Positions 26,171 to 34,623 of a stretch of DNA of 64,000 bases are shown here, one piece after another. The stretch's first letter is position 1; each line of letters begins with the position of its first letter. The stretch is from NCBI GenBank assembly GCA_009379925.1, contig WHSU01000011.1, positions 31,787 to 95,786 on the forward strand. The letters are read 5' to 3'. The notes beneath the pieces are model-generated. The model was not told the DNA's origin. It ran no database searches and was given only the letters and a program-made list of their open reading frames with translations. The position numbers and the translations under genes are program-made. This stretch comes from Dehalococcoidia bacterium (lineage in GTDB: Bacteria; Chloroflexota; Dehalococcoidia; UBA2979).

Positions 26171-27115
26171 CTACGCCGCCTCGATGGCCGGGGGGCGCAG
26201 CGTGCGATGCGCGGCCAGCGCCCCGCCCAGCGCGACCGCCGGCAGCGTGTTGACCGCATGCGACGTGATGGCGAAGGCCACGGCCACTTCACCGGAGACG
26301 CCGTAGGCCAGCAGCGGCGCGGCCGCGGCGGCGTGGTAGACACCCAGATGCCCCGGCGTCGCCGGGAAGAGCATCGCGAGGTTGGTGGCGGCGGTGACGA
26401 TCACCGCGAGCGGCCACGATTGCGGGGCGCCCACGGCCGTCAGCAAGACGAAGTGCAGCGCGAACGACCCCGCCCACGCGCCCAGGGTGGCGACCGCGAG
26501 GCCCCCGGCGCGGCGGTAGCCTCCGCGCACACCCTGCCAGAGCGCCACCAGCCGCCCCGTGGGGACGGCGGCGGCCACGCCACCGCGGCCGAGCCCGCCC
26601 ATGCGGAACACCACGATCACGGCGATGGAGAGCGCCAGCACCAGGCCGACGAGGGCCGGTCGCTCCCGGAGGACGCCGGCCAGCGGGAGGCGGCCCGGCG
26701 CCCGCGTGCCCTCCATGAAGGCCGGGAGCATGAGCGCCGTCACCGCGAATAGGCACAGCGCATCGAGCAGCCGCTCCGCCACGAGCGAGGCGAGGGCCGC
26801 CCGGACGCCCATCGCGCGGTGGGTCGCGGTCGAACGCAGGCGAAATAAGTCGCCCGCGCGGAGCGGCAAGACATTGTTCAGAAACTGCGACACGTGGAAG
26901 ATGCGATAGGCCTCTGTGCGCGACGGTCGCTCTGCCTCAGGTAGCAGCAGCCGCCATCGCGCCGCTTTCGCCCACATGGAGGCGAGGAGCAGTACAACAG
27001 CGGCTATGATCGGAGTGAGGTGCGCGGAGCCCAGCACGGCAGCCACCTGACCGGGGTTGGCGGCGTCCAGGAGCCACCAGACGCTCGCCGCGGCAAGGAC
27101 GACGATGATCACCAC
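26171..27115 (-). CDS. Lysylphosphatidylglycerol synthase-type flippase domain protein
   Basis: Multi-pass membrane protein of the LPG_synthase_TM (UPF0104/MprF N-terminal) family, about 314 residues. Conserved features are KAARWRLLLP, VSQFLNNVLPLRAGDLFRL (the family's NNxLPxRxGE-like motif), a basic loop before ALASLVAERLLDAL, and late helices with TNLAMLFPATPGHLGVYHAAA. Known relatives flip lipids or support glycolipid and polysaccharide synthesis; no lysyl-transferase domain is attached here. The start is uncertain: GTG 27115 directly precedes the first helix, and a TTG at 27268 would overlap the divergent gene. The propeller gene follows 50 bases later. Confidence 0.82.
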   Translation of the reverse strand: MVIIVVLAAASVWWLLDAANPGQVAAVLGSAHLTPIIAAVVLLLASMWAKAARWRLLLPEAERPSRTEAYRIFHVSQFLNNVLPLRAGDLFRLRSTATHRAMGVRAALASLVAERLLDALCLFAVTALMLPAFMEGTRAPGRLPLAGVLRERPALVGLVLALSIAVIVVFRMGGLGRGGVAAAVPTGRLVALWQGVRGGYRRAGGLAVATLGAWAGSFALHFVLLTAVGAPQSWPLAVIVTAATNLAMLFPATPGHLGVYHAAAAAPLLAYGVSGEVAVAFAITSHAVNTLPAVALGGALAAHRTLRPPAIEAA

Positions 27116-27193
27116 TCGGACCGCGAGCCGGTGAGGCGAGAAGGCTCGGCCGTACTGACGAATGAGCGCCAGCCACTGGGTGCCGTGCCCGGG

Positions 27194-28117
27194 ATGCTGG
27201 CCCTGCTGCAGGCGCTCTCCCTGGCCGTGATGATCACGGTCCTGGCTACTGGATCCTGGAAGCCTCAACCGTTGCTCTTCCTGGCGCTGCCGCTAGCCTC
27301 CGGGCTGGCGTGGTGGCCCGCCTTGCGCGACCGGCAGCAGCGTAGCTGGTGGTTCGCCTACGTCGGTGGGCTCTACGTTTACACGATGCTCCGGGCGTTT
27401 GCTGACGAGCATGGTTTCCCCGTGCAGGTGGGCTACGTCATCGCCATCGAAGAACTGATCTTCAACGGCGCGGTCCCTACGGTCACCCTCCAGCGTACGT
27501 TGTTCTCGCCAGCCAGCATCGGCTGGCTGGACGTCGGCGCCACCATGGTGCACTCGTCGTTCTTCATCGTGCCGCACGCGGCGGCCGCCATGATCTGGAT
27601 GCGCAGCAGCGCCGCGTTCGCGCGCTACGTGCTGACGGTGCTCGGCACCATCTATGCCGGGCTGGTGATCTTCTTCCTGGTGCCGACCGTCCCGCCATGG
27701 CTGGCCTCGGCCGGCGGGGACATCCCTAGTGCCCACCGCATCATCAACTTCGTCGGCCGAGGCGTGGACGCCGAGACGTACCGGCAACTTCACGCGGCGC
27801 TGGCGGAGCCCAACTCGGTGGCGGCCGTGCCCTCGATCCACATGGCGCTGACCTTCGTGCTGGTGCTCTGGGCGCGCCGGCAGGGCAACCGCGCGCTGCT
27901 GGCGGTGACCGCCATCTACAGCGCGGTGATGGCCGTATCGCTGGTCTACCTGGGCGAGCACTACGCCTTCGACGTCGTCGCGGGCGTGCTGGTGGTCGTC
28001 GCCGTCGACATCGTGGTGCACCGTCTCTGGCCGCTGGACGCCAACATCCTCGGAGGCGCGCGCGACGGCGCGGAGGCTCTCGAGGCAGACCTGGTCCCAG
28101 CCGCGCCCCCGCGCTGA
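27194..28117 (+). CDS. PAP2-superfamily membrane phosphatase
   Basis: A 307-residue integral membrane protein of the PAP2_3 or inositolphosphotransferase-like type. Phosphatase motifs are VAAVPSIHMALTF (motif 2, with the conserved SxH) and LGEHYAFDVVAGVLV (motif 3, with the catalytic His and Asp). Motif 1 is less clear, probably around WARRQGNRA and the preceding helices. It is expected to dephosphorylate a lipid phosphate at the outer face of the cytoplasmic membrane. ATG 27194 is preferred; GTG 27185 is in frame three codons earlier. It is divergent from the flippase-like gene, and its last 157 bases overlap the 3' end of the convergent MBL gene. Confidence 0.82.
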   Translation: MLALLQALSLAVMITVLATGSWKPQPLLFLALPLASGLAWWPALRDRQQRSWWFAYVGGLYVYTMLRAFADEHGFPVQVGYVIAIEELIFNGAVPTVTLQRTLFSPASIGWLDVGATMVHSSFFIVPHAAAAMIWMRSSAAFARYVLTVLGTIYAGLVIFFLVPTVPPWLASAGGDIPSAHRIINFVGRGVDAETYRQLHAALAEPNSVAAVPSIHMALTFVLVLWARRQGNRALLAVTAIYSAVMAVSLVYLGEHYAFDVVAGVLVVVAVDIVVHRLWPLDANILGGARDGAEALEADLVPAAPPR

Positions 28118-29013
28118 GCGGTGGTGCACGCCAGTAGCGTCACGCCCTCGCCGAGGCCCATCGCCAGCACCTCGACGCGTGGGAGGATGCGCGCAAGCTC
28201 CTCGTGGACCGGCGCGAGGTCCGTGACGTCCGGGACATCGGGCGCGCCGCCGAAGTTGTCGTGGTGGCTGAGCACGACCTGTCGAGGCCGGAGCAACTCA
28301 CACTCGCGCACTACGAACTGCTCCACGGAGCCCTGGAACGGCTCGCCGTCCACGCTGCCTCGTCCTGCCGCCGCCAGGACGGCCACGTCCGCCCGGATCC
28401 CGCCGTAGATGCCGGACCAGTAGCCCATGCTGTCCTGGAACAGGACCGTCCCCTCTGGCGTGTCGATGAGGTAGTCGAGGGCGCCTCCGGTGCTGTTGCT
28501 GCTCGCGGCTCGCTGGCGCGCCTCGCGTCCGCTGTCATCGGCATCGGCGTTGCGCCGCGCGCGCCGCCCGGCGAGGCGCGACTCGCGCTCCTGCTCGAAG
28601 ACGCCGTAGTCGCCGGTGACGACCGTGCCGGGCCGCGCCGCGCGGCTCCAGATGCACGAGTGGAGGCTAGGGTAGACGCGGACCGAGACGTGCTCGGAGA
28701 GTTGGAAGTGCTCGCCACCCTGCGCGGTCCAGATCTGCTCGTCCGGTACCCCACGCTCCCGCAGCACACGGGCCGACTCGTGCGATCCGATCACCGTCGC
28801 GCCCGTGCGGAGCGCCACCACGTCCGCACCCGCGAGGTGGTCCCAGTGGCTGTGCCCGATCAGCGCAAAATCGGCCTCCGTGATCTCCTCGGACGTCAGT
28901 CCCACACTGGGGGCGCTCTCCGGCCGGTCCACGAAGGTGTCGAGCCAGATCACAAGCCCGTCCACCGAGAGCCGGAACGTGGCGCACCCCAGCCAGTCGA
29001 GCGTGATCGTCAT
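27961..29013 (-). CDS. UlaG-like metallo-beta-lactamase-fold hydrolase
   Basis: A 350-residue MBL-fold protein with metal motif IGHSHWDH (HxHxDH), an opening TITLDWLGCATFRLSVDGL typical of UlaG-like hydrolases, a further SLHSCIW motif and SHHDNFGG near the end of the core. An Arg/Asp-rich insert of some 40 residues follows GVFEQERESR. ATG 29013 has GAGGGGC 6 bases upstream. The last 50 or so residues are Ala/Ser/Thr-rich, are antisense to the PAP2 gene and probably lie outside the fold. The frame continues far upstream opposite the CoA-transferase gene, but only this part has family sequence. The substrate is unknown. Confidence 0.85.
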   Translation of the reverse strand: MTITLDWLGCATFRLSVDGLVIWLDTFVDRPESAPSVGLTSEEITEADFALIGHSHWDHLAGADVVALRTGATVIGSHESARVLRERGVPDEQIWTAQGGEHFQLSEHVSVRVYPSLHSCIWSRAARPGTVVTGDYGVFEQERESRLAGRRARRNADADDSGREARQRAASSNSTGGALDYLIDTPEGTVLFQDSMGYWSGIYGGIRADVAVLAAAGRGSVDGEPFQGSVEQFVVRECELLRPRQVVLSHHDNFGGAPDVPDVTDLAPVHEELARILPRVEVLAMGLGEGVTLLACTTAQRGGAAGTRSASRASAPSRAPPRMLASSGQRRCTTMSTATTTSTPATTSKA

Positions 29014-29130
29014 CGCATGCCCCTCATTGCGTCGTGCGCTTCGCTTCCGGCGCGGCATGCTAGCACGAGCACACGCCGGACCTCGTGACGCTACAATCCG
29101 GCGCGCAAGCACGCACACGAGGGGGGCACC

Positions 29131-31422
29131 ATGTCGGGAGCGCTCGAGGGCATCCGTGTCATCGATTTCGGGCAATACATCGCCGGACCGCTTACCGGAC
29201 AGCTGCTCGCGGACCAGGGCGCCGACGTAGTGCGGGTCGACCCGCCGACCGGCCCGCGCTGGGACCACCCCGCGACGGCGATCTTCAACCGCGGCAAGCG
29301 GTCGATCGCGCTCGACCTGCGTACGGAGGCGGACCGCGACACCGCGAGCCGGCTGATCACCGGGGCCGACGTGGTCATCGAGAACTTCCGGCCCGGCGTG
29401 ATGGACCGTCACGGCCTGGGCGCGCAGGCGATGGCTGAGGCCAACCCGCGGCTCATTTATTGCTCCCTGCCGGGCTTCGCGTCGGACGACCCACGGGCGC
29501 AGACGCGCGCGTGGGAAGGCGTGGTGGGGGCCGCCTCGGGCATGTACCGCCGCGACCGGACGGGCAGCGTGGCGGGCCGCCCGATCTACACCGCGCTGCC
29601 GATTCCGTCCTCCTACGCCGCGATCCAGGCCGCTGTGGCCATCGCGATCGCCCTCGGCGCCCGCGAGCGTGACGGCGCCGGGCAGCGCATCGAGGTCCCG
29701 CTCTTCGACGCGATGTTCGGGGCGATCGGCTACAACGGCCTGCGCGTGCACGCCTCGGAGCTGCCGCCGATGGGCGCCGGGGTGACCCTGACGACCCAGT
29801 TCGAGTGCGCCGACGGGCGTTGGGTGATGTTCCACACCGGAAACTCGCGCACCGCGGAGGTCCTGGAGGCTGCCGGCGTCGGCGCCTGGATGACCGAGGG
29901 CCTGCTCGACCGGGAGCGACTGGCCCGCGAGCCGGAGCTGGCGCAGGAAGCCATGCGGCGAGAACGCGACCTCTTCAAGACCCGCACGGCCGAGGAGTGG
30001 GAGGCGCTGGTCAACGAAGCCGGCGGAGAATGCGGCGTCTGCCGCCCCAGTGCGGAGTGGGTGGACCACCCTCACGCGCGCGGCTCGGAAACCATCGTCG
30101 AGGTCCATGACCCCACATACGGGCCCATGCGTCAGCCGGGCATCCCCGCGCGCATGTCGCTCACGCCGGGCGCCGTCAGCGGGCCGGCCCCACGCCTGGA
30201 CGCCGACCGGCAGGGGGTCCTCGACAGCCTCGCCACCGGCGACAACAGCGCCGCGTCCGGCGCGGCGCCGGGCCTCGAGGAGATGCGTGCCGCCCTGGAC
30301 GGCGTGCGCGTGCTTGACCTCTGCATCGTGCTCGCGGGGCCGACCTGTGGCCGCACGCTGGCGGAGTACGGCGCGGACGTCATCAAGATCGAGGCACCGG
30401 GCCGCCCTCCAGCCGCCGCGTTCCACGGCGACGTGAACCGCGCTAAGCGCAGCATCGTCCTGGACCTGAAGTCCCCCGAGGGCCTGGATGTCTTCTGGAA
30501 ACTGGTCGACTCCGCGGACGTGGTCGCGCAGAACTTTCGGAAGGGTGTCGCGGAGCGGCTGGGCATTGGCTACGAGCAGGTACGCGCCCGCAAGCCGGAC
30601 ATCGTCTACGCCTCGCTCAACACGTATGGCCACGTGGGGCCCTTCGCGGGCCGCGCGGGCCACGAGCAGATCGCGCAGGCCGCCACGGGCATGCAGGCGC
30701 GCTTCGGAGGAGACGCGCAGCCGCAGCTACAGCGCTACGCCGTGAACGACTACGGCACGGGCTACCTCGGCGCCTACGGCGTCGCGCTGGCGCTGCTGCA
30801 CAAGCAGCGGACGGGCCAGGGGCAGCACGTCGATGCGGCGCTGGCGTACACGGCGACGACCCTGCAGTCGGTCTTCATGAACGACTTCGAGGGCAAGCGC
30901 TGGGACGAGCCGCGCGGCCAGGACGCTATCGGCAGCGGCCCGCTGCACCGGGCCTACGAGGCCGCGGACGGCTGGTTATTCCTCGGCGCGCGGGAGTCCG
31001 ACCTCGCCGCGCTCGCCGGCGTCGAGGGGCTCACGAGCGTCGAGACGCTCGTCGGTGAGGCGCTCGAGGCGGCACTCGAACAGCGCTTTGCGCGGGCCGA
31101 CATCGCGACGTGGGTGAGCAGGCTGAACGCGGCCGGGATCGGGGCGCACCGCGTCGTCAACGGGGTGCGCGAACTGATGGACGACCCGTGGGTGATCGAC
31201 CACGGCCTCAGCATCACCCGAGAGCACCATGGCCTCGGCATCGTCACCACCACTGGCCCGGCGCCCCGGCTCTCGCGCACCCCCGTCCGCAAGGGTGTGC
31301 CGGCGCCCCCGCTCGGCAGTGACGCGCGGGCGATCCTCGCGGAGGTCGGGCTGAACGGGGAGGTCGAGGCGCTGGTCGCCTCGGGGGTCGTCGTGGAGCA
31401 GGCAGCCACCCGCACGGCGTAG
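29131..31422 (+). CDS. Tandem CaiB/BaiF (family III) CoA-transferase fusion
   Basis: A 763-residue protein with two class III CoA-transferase domains in tandem, residues 1-370 and 388-763. Domain 1 has IRVIDFGQYIAGPLTGQLLADQGADV, here seen as a continuous N-terminal block, NRGKRSIALDL, ENFRPGV and the catalytic D193 in VPLFDAMF. Domain 2 repeats VRVLDLCIVLAGPTCG, NRAKRSIVLDL and QNFRKGVAERLG, but the position matching D193 is Y573 (DAALAYTATT), so domain 2 looks catalytically dead. Such enzymes move CoA between acyl groups in catabolism. TACAAT lies 33 bases upstream. An enoyl-CoA hydratase gene follows 12 bases later. Confidence 0.88.
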   Translation: MSGALEGIRVIDFGQYIAGPLTGQLLADQGADVVRVDPPTGPRWDHPATAIFNRGKRSIALDLRTEADRDTASRLITGADVVIENFRPGVMDRHGLGAQAMAEANPRLIYCSLPGFASDDPRAQTRAWEGVVGAASGMYRRDRTGSVAGRPIYTALPIPSSYAAIQAAVAIAIALGARERDGAGQRIEVPLFDAMFGAIGYNGLRVHASELPPMGAGVTLTTQFECADGRWVMFHTGNSRTAEVLEAAGVGAWMTEGLLDRERLAREPELAQEAMRRERDLFKTRTAEEWEALVNEAGGECGVCRPSAEWVDHPHARGSETIVEVHDPTYGPMRQPGIPARMSLTPGAVSGPAPRLDADRQGVLDSLATGDNSAASGAAPGLEEMRAALDGVRVLDLCIVLAGPTCGRTLAEYGADVIKIEAPGRPPAAAFHGDVNRAKRSIVLDLKSPEGLDVFWKLVDSADVVAQNFRKGVAERLGIGYEQVRARKPDIVYASLNTYGHVGPFAGRAGHEQIAQAATGMQARFGGDAQPQLQRYAVNDYGTGYLGAYGVALALLHKQRTGQGQHVDAALAYTATTLQSVFMNDFEGKRWDEPRGQDAIGSGPLHRAYEAADGWLFLGARESDLAALAGVEGLTSVETLVGEALEAALEQRFARADIATWVSRLNAAGIGAHRVVNGVRELMDDPWVIDHGLSITREHHGLGIVTTTGPAPRLSRTPVRKGVPAPPLGSDARAILAEVGLNGEVEALVASGVVVEQAATRTA

Positions 31423-31434
31423 GAAGGGACCACG

Positions 31435-32236
31435 ATGCGCGATGTCGAGGGACTGAGCTTCACCCGCGAGGGCGCGGTCGCGACGGCCACGCTGAACCGG
31501 CCGGAGCGGCTAAACGCGATCACCTGGGACATGATCGAGGGGATCAAGGACTTCGCCATCGAGTGCGGGCGCGACGACGACATCCGGGTCGTGGTCATCA
31601 CCGGCGCGGGGCCGCGCGTTTTCGTCGGGTGACGACATCGTCAATGGGATGGGGGAGCGGCCGGCAGCGTACGGGCAGCCGGCGGCGATCAGCGTCAGCC
31701 CGGGGCCACACCATGCGATGGTGAAGGCGCTCATGACCCTCCCGAAACCGGTGGTCGCGGCGATCAACGGCCGCTGTCATGGCGCCGGCTGGGTCACCGC
31801 TTTGGCGTGCGACTTCCGAGTCGCCCGCGCCGACGTACTGATCGGTGACATCCGCTCCGGCAAGGCGATCTTCGCCGGACAGACCGTGCCGCTCGTGCTA
31901 CCTCGGCTGATCGGTCAGGCGAGGGCCATGGACCTGCTGGTCACGGGCCGCGTGCTCGATGCCGCAGAGGCGGAGCGCTACGGCATCCTCGCCCGCGTGT
32001 GGCCGGAAGACACATACGAGCAGGACCTGGCCGCCTTCATCGACGAACTGGCGAACGGCCCGACCAAGACGTACGCGGCGTGGAAGCTGACGGTGAACCG
32101 CTCCGTCTTGCAGGAACTGGACGGCTACACCGACTACGAGCAGCGCATCGCTGCCCTTGTACGGCAGACCGATGATGCGAAGGAGGGCGTCGCGTCGTTC
32201 CGCGAGAAGCGGGAGCCGCGCTTCACGGGCCGTTGA
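31435..32236 (+). pseudogene. Frameshifted enoyl-CoA hydratase/isomerase
   Basis: A crotonase-family gene broken by a frame change near 31612-31622. The first part (31435-31632) reads as the normal N-terminus through VVVITGAGPR and then hits TGA; the second part continues from SSGDDIVNGMGERP in another frame to 32236, with INGRCHGAGWVTALACDFRVA and the family C-terminus. Adding two bases (CG) to the CGCG run at 31614-31618 restores GAGPRAFSSGDD and a protein of about 267 residues, the usual length. This may be a real inactivating deletion or a sequencing/assembly error. The gene follows the fused CoA-transferase by 12 bases, as in an acyl-CoA degradation operon. Confidence 0.8.
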
Positions 32237-32386
32237 GCGGCCTGGCGCGCCCTCTCGGTAGGCGGAGAGGTCCCCGCGCCAGACGCGACGCGTCCCTCGC
32301 TCCTCGGGTCGTGATCGAGCCGTTGGGGACGCGTTGGACACCATCGTCGCCCGCGAGCCGGCGCGGCGATCATCGGGTGTTACAGC

Positions 32387-32412
32387 GACGGCGCCCCTCT
32401 CGAGGCGCCGTC
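32387..32412. terminator. Bidirectional hairpin between convergent genes
   Basis: Perfect 9-bp stem GACGGCGCC / GGCGCCGTC with an 8-base loop, between the enoyl-CoA hydratase stop and the stop of the minus-strand 3-hydroxyacyl-CoA dehydrogenase at 32433. There is no strong U-tract on either side (GACGGTTGTGCTG on the plus strand). Confidence 0.6.
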
Positions 32413-32432
32413 GACGGTTGTGCTGCTTTCGG

Positions 32433-33188
32433 CTACCACTGCTTCCCGATGCCGCCCCGGTTGCCGTAGAAGCCGGCGGGCCAGTTGCGGCCCGTGATCA
32501 TCGCCTTGTCCACGTCCTCGCGGCTCGCGATGCCGGCGTCCACGATCTTGTCCGCCTCCCGGCGGGCGGCGGCGAAGATGCGGTTCAGGAGGAAGCCGTA
32601 GGTGCCCGGCGCGTCCATCACCATGCAGATCGCCTTGCCGGCCTGTGCACCGACGCCCGCCACGGTGTCGATGGTTTCCCGCGACGTCTGCTGGGTGTAG
32701 ATGACCTCGCACATCTTCATCGTGGGCACCGGGTTCGAGTAGTGCATCCCGGCGAAGCGGGTCTTGCGGTCCTCCGAGACGTTCTGGGCGATCTCCGCGA
32801 TCACGAACCCTGAGGTGTTGGAGGTAAAGATCGCATCGGGCTTCACCACCGTGTCCAGCTCCGCGAAGACCTGCTGCTTCAGCTCCAGCCGCTCCGGCAC
32901 CGCCTCGATGATGAAGTCGCAGTCCGCGAGCGCCTGCTGGTCCGTGGTCACGGTGATGAGGTCCATCGCCTCGCGGGCGCGGTCGAACTCCATCTTGCCG
33001 ACCTCGACGGCCCGCTTGAGGCCCCACTTCGACTCGAAGATCGCGTCCTTCGTCTGCTCCACGATCTCTTCACTGATGTCGCGGATCACCACATTGAAAC
33101 CGCCATGCGCGGCCATGACCTGGCCGATGCCGCCGCCCATCACGCCGCCGCCCACGACCCCGATCGTCTTCACGTCATCGAGCTTCAT
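32433..33188 (-). CDS. Short 3-hydroxyacyl-CoA dehydrogenase
   Basis: NAD-dependent oxidoreductase of the beta-oxidation type, 251 residues. The N-terminal Rossmann motif is GVVGGGVMGGGIGQVMAAHG; the active region has EAVPERLELK, SNTSGF, and GMHYSNPVPTMKMCEV with the catalytic His. The C-terminal helical dimer domain begins (GTYGFLLNRIFAAARREAD) but ends abruptly with GRNWPAGFYGNRGGIGKQW, some 30-40 residues shorter than Hbd/PaaH proteins. I searched the other frames after the stop and saw no lost continuation, and a hairpin follows, so the short form looks native. TACTGT lies 32 bases before the ATG on the minus strand. Confidence 0.85.
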   Translation of the reverse strand: MKLDDVKTIGVVGGGVMGGGIGQVMAAHGGFNVVIRDISEEIVEQTKDAIFESKWGLKRAVEVGKMEFDRAREAMDLITVTTDQQALADCDFIIEAVPERLELKQQVFAELDTVVKPDAIFTSNTSGFVIAEIAQNVSEDRKTRFAGMHYSNPVPTMKMCEVIYTQQTSRETIDTVAGVGAQAGKAICMVMDAPGTYGFLLNRIFAAARREADKIVDAGIASREDVDKAMITGRNWPAGFYGNRGGIGKQW

Positions 33189-33269
33189 CGTTGCCTCCTG
33201 TTACCTCGAAGTGCCGGCGTACAGTACGTCCGGCGCCACGCTCACGCACGTCCAACACTCCAGCGGCGG

Positions 33270-34580
33270 TCAGCCGCAGATGCCCCGCACGGTCGCGTGC
33301 AGGATCTGCATCCCCAGGCGCAGATTGTCCATCGAGAGCCGCTCGTCGTTGCCGTGTGCCCGCCCGGCTTCGTCCGGTCCGAGGAGCACCGGCACGAAGC
33401 CATACGCCGTGATGCCCCGCCGCCGGAACACCCGCGAGTCCGTAAAGCCGGTCGATACGCTGGGCACCACCACCACGTCCTCGATCGCGTCCTTCGCCGT
33501 CCTCGTCATCACCTCGTATAGCTCAGTGTCGAGTCGCGACGGGGGCGTCGAGGAAGCGAAAACGCGCTCCACCTCGACCTTCTCGTCGTCGATCACGGCA
33601 CACAGCTCGTCGACGAATTGGTCCGGGTCGTAGCCGGGGACGAGCCGGACATCGAGCGTCGCCGTGGCCTGGGCCGGGATCACGTTGTGCTTCACCCCGG
33701 CGTTGAGCGTCGTCAGCGAGATCGAGTTCATCTGCACGGACTTGAAGCGCGGGTGTTGCTCGGCGATCTCCGCCAGCACCTCGTCCGACGGCGCGTCTTT
33801 GACGATGCCCGCCTCGTGCAGCTGCTGGAAGTACTCGCGGACCTCCGGGGCCGGCTGCAGGGGCCGCTTCCAGTCCTGGATGCGCTGCAGCGCCCGCACC
33901 AGGCGGTCGGCGGCGTTGTCATCGTGCGGCACCGAGCCGTGACCCGGCCGCCCGTTGGCACGCAATGTCAGCCAGAGCGGCCCCTTCTCCGAGACACCGA
34001 TGTTGATCGTGGAGCGTTCGACGCCCAGCACCTCTGTCCCACCCATGCCGCCCTCGTTGATCACGTACTCGCAGTCGAGCAGCTCCGGGTGCTCACGGTC
34101 GAGGAACTCGACGCCGTAGGCGCTGCCAGCCTCCTCGTCGGCGACAGCCATGAAGACCAGGTCGCGGCGGAGTGGGAGGTTGTGACGGCGGTGGAGCAGG
34201 AACGAGACCAGTTCCATGATCCCCATCCCCTTCATGTCTGCCGTCCCGCGGCCCCAGATAAAGCCGTCCTTCACCAAGCCGCTCATCGGGTTCTCGGACC
34301 AGTGCTCACGCTCGAAGGGGACCACGTCGGTGTGGTTCAGCAGGATCAGCGGCTTGCCGCGCGAGCCGTCGCCGGGCAGTCGAGCCACGAGGGTCGCCCG
34401 GTTGTCCCCGGGGTCGTACAGCTCGAACGAAATACCCTCGCGCTGGAGGATCTCGCCCAGCCAGTTGGCGGCGCGCGTCTCGTTGCCGGGCGGGTTCACG
34501 GTGTCTACGCGAATGAACGCGGACAGCAGGTCGGTCGCCTCCTCCGTGAGCGCGTCCCAGTCGTACGCAGGTTCGGGCAT
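33270..34580 (-). CDS. M20-family metallopeptidase/deacylase
   Basis: Cytoplasmic zinc hydrolase of 436 residues acting on amide bonds of small peptides or N-acyl amino acids. Metal ligands are visible: H83 in NHTDVVP, D115 in GRGTADMKG, E149-E150 in VADEEAG, and the late H in AHGNDERLSM. The dimerisation lid domain lies between about 190 and 310 (GRPGHGSVPHDDNAADRLVRAL). The tail STGFTDSRVF is typical. ATG 34580 has GAGGGAG 6 bases upstream. It is 43 bases after the LLM oxidoreductase, and both are probably transcribed from the promoter at 35540-35568. Confidence 0.92.
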   Translation of the reverse strand: MPEPAYDWDALTEEATDLLSAFIRVDTVNPPGNETRAANWLGEILQREGISFELYDPGDNRATLVARLPGDGSRGKPLILLNHTDVVPFEREHWSENPMSGLVKDGFIWGRGTADMKGMGIMELVSFLLHRRHNLPLRRDLVFMAVADEEAGSAYGVEFLDREHPELLDCEYVINEGGMGGTEVLGVERSTINIGVSEKGPLWLTLRANGRPGHGSVPHDDNAADRLVRALQRIQDWKRPLQPAPEVREYFQQLHEAGIVKDAPSDEVLAEIAEQHPRFKSVQMNSISLTTLNAGVKHNVIPAQATATLDVRLVPGYDPDQFVDELCAVIDDEKVEVERVFASSTPPSRLDTELYEVMTRTAKDAIEDVVVVPSVSTGFTDSRVFRRRGITAYGFVPVLLGPDEAGRAHGNDERLSMDNLRLGMQILHATVRGICG

Positions 34581-34623
34581 CTCGACTCCCTCAGCGGCTT
34601 CCTCAGCGGCGCCGGCGCGCCGT

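Noticed and set aside
27116..27268. Extension of the flippase-like gene to TTG 27268
   Set aside because: It would overlap the start of the divergent PAP2 gene and adds a low-complexity stretch with no homology.
29014..30663. Upstream extension of the MBL-fold frame through the CoA-transferase gene
   Set aside because: Family sequence begins exactly at ATG 29013, which has its own ribosome site; the rest is shadow.
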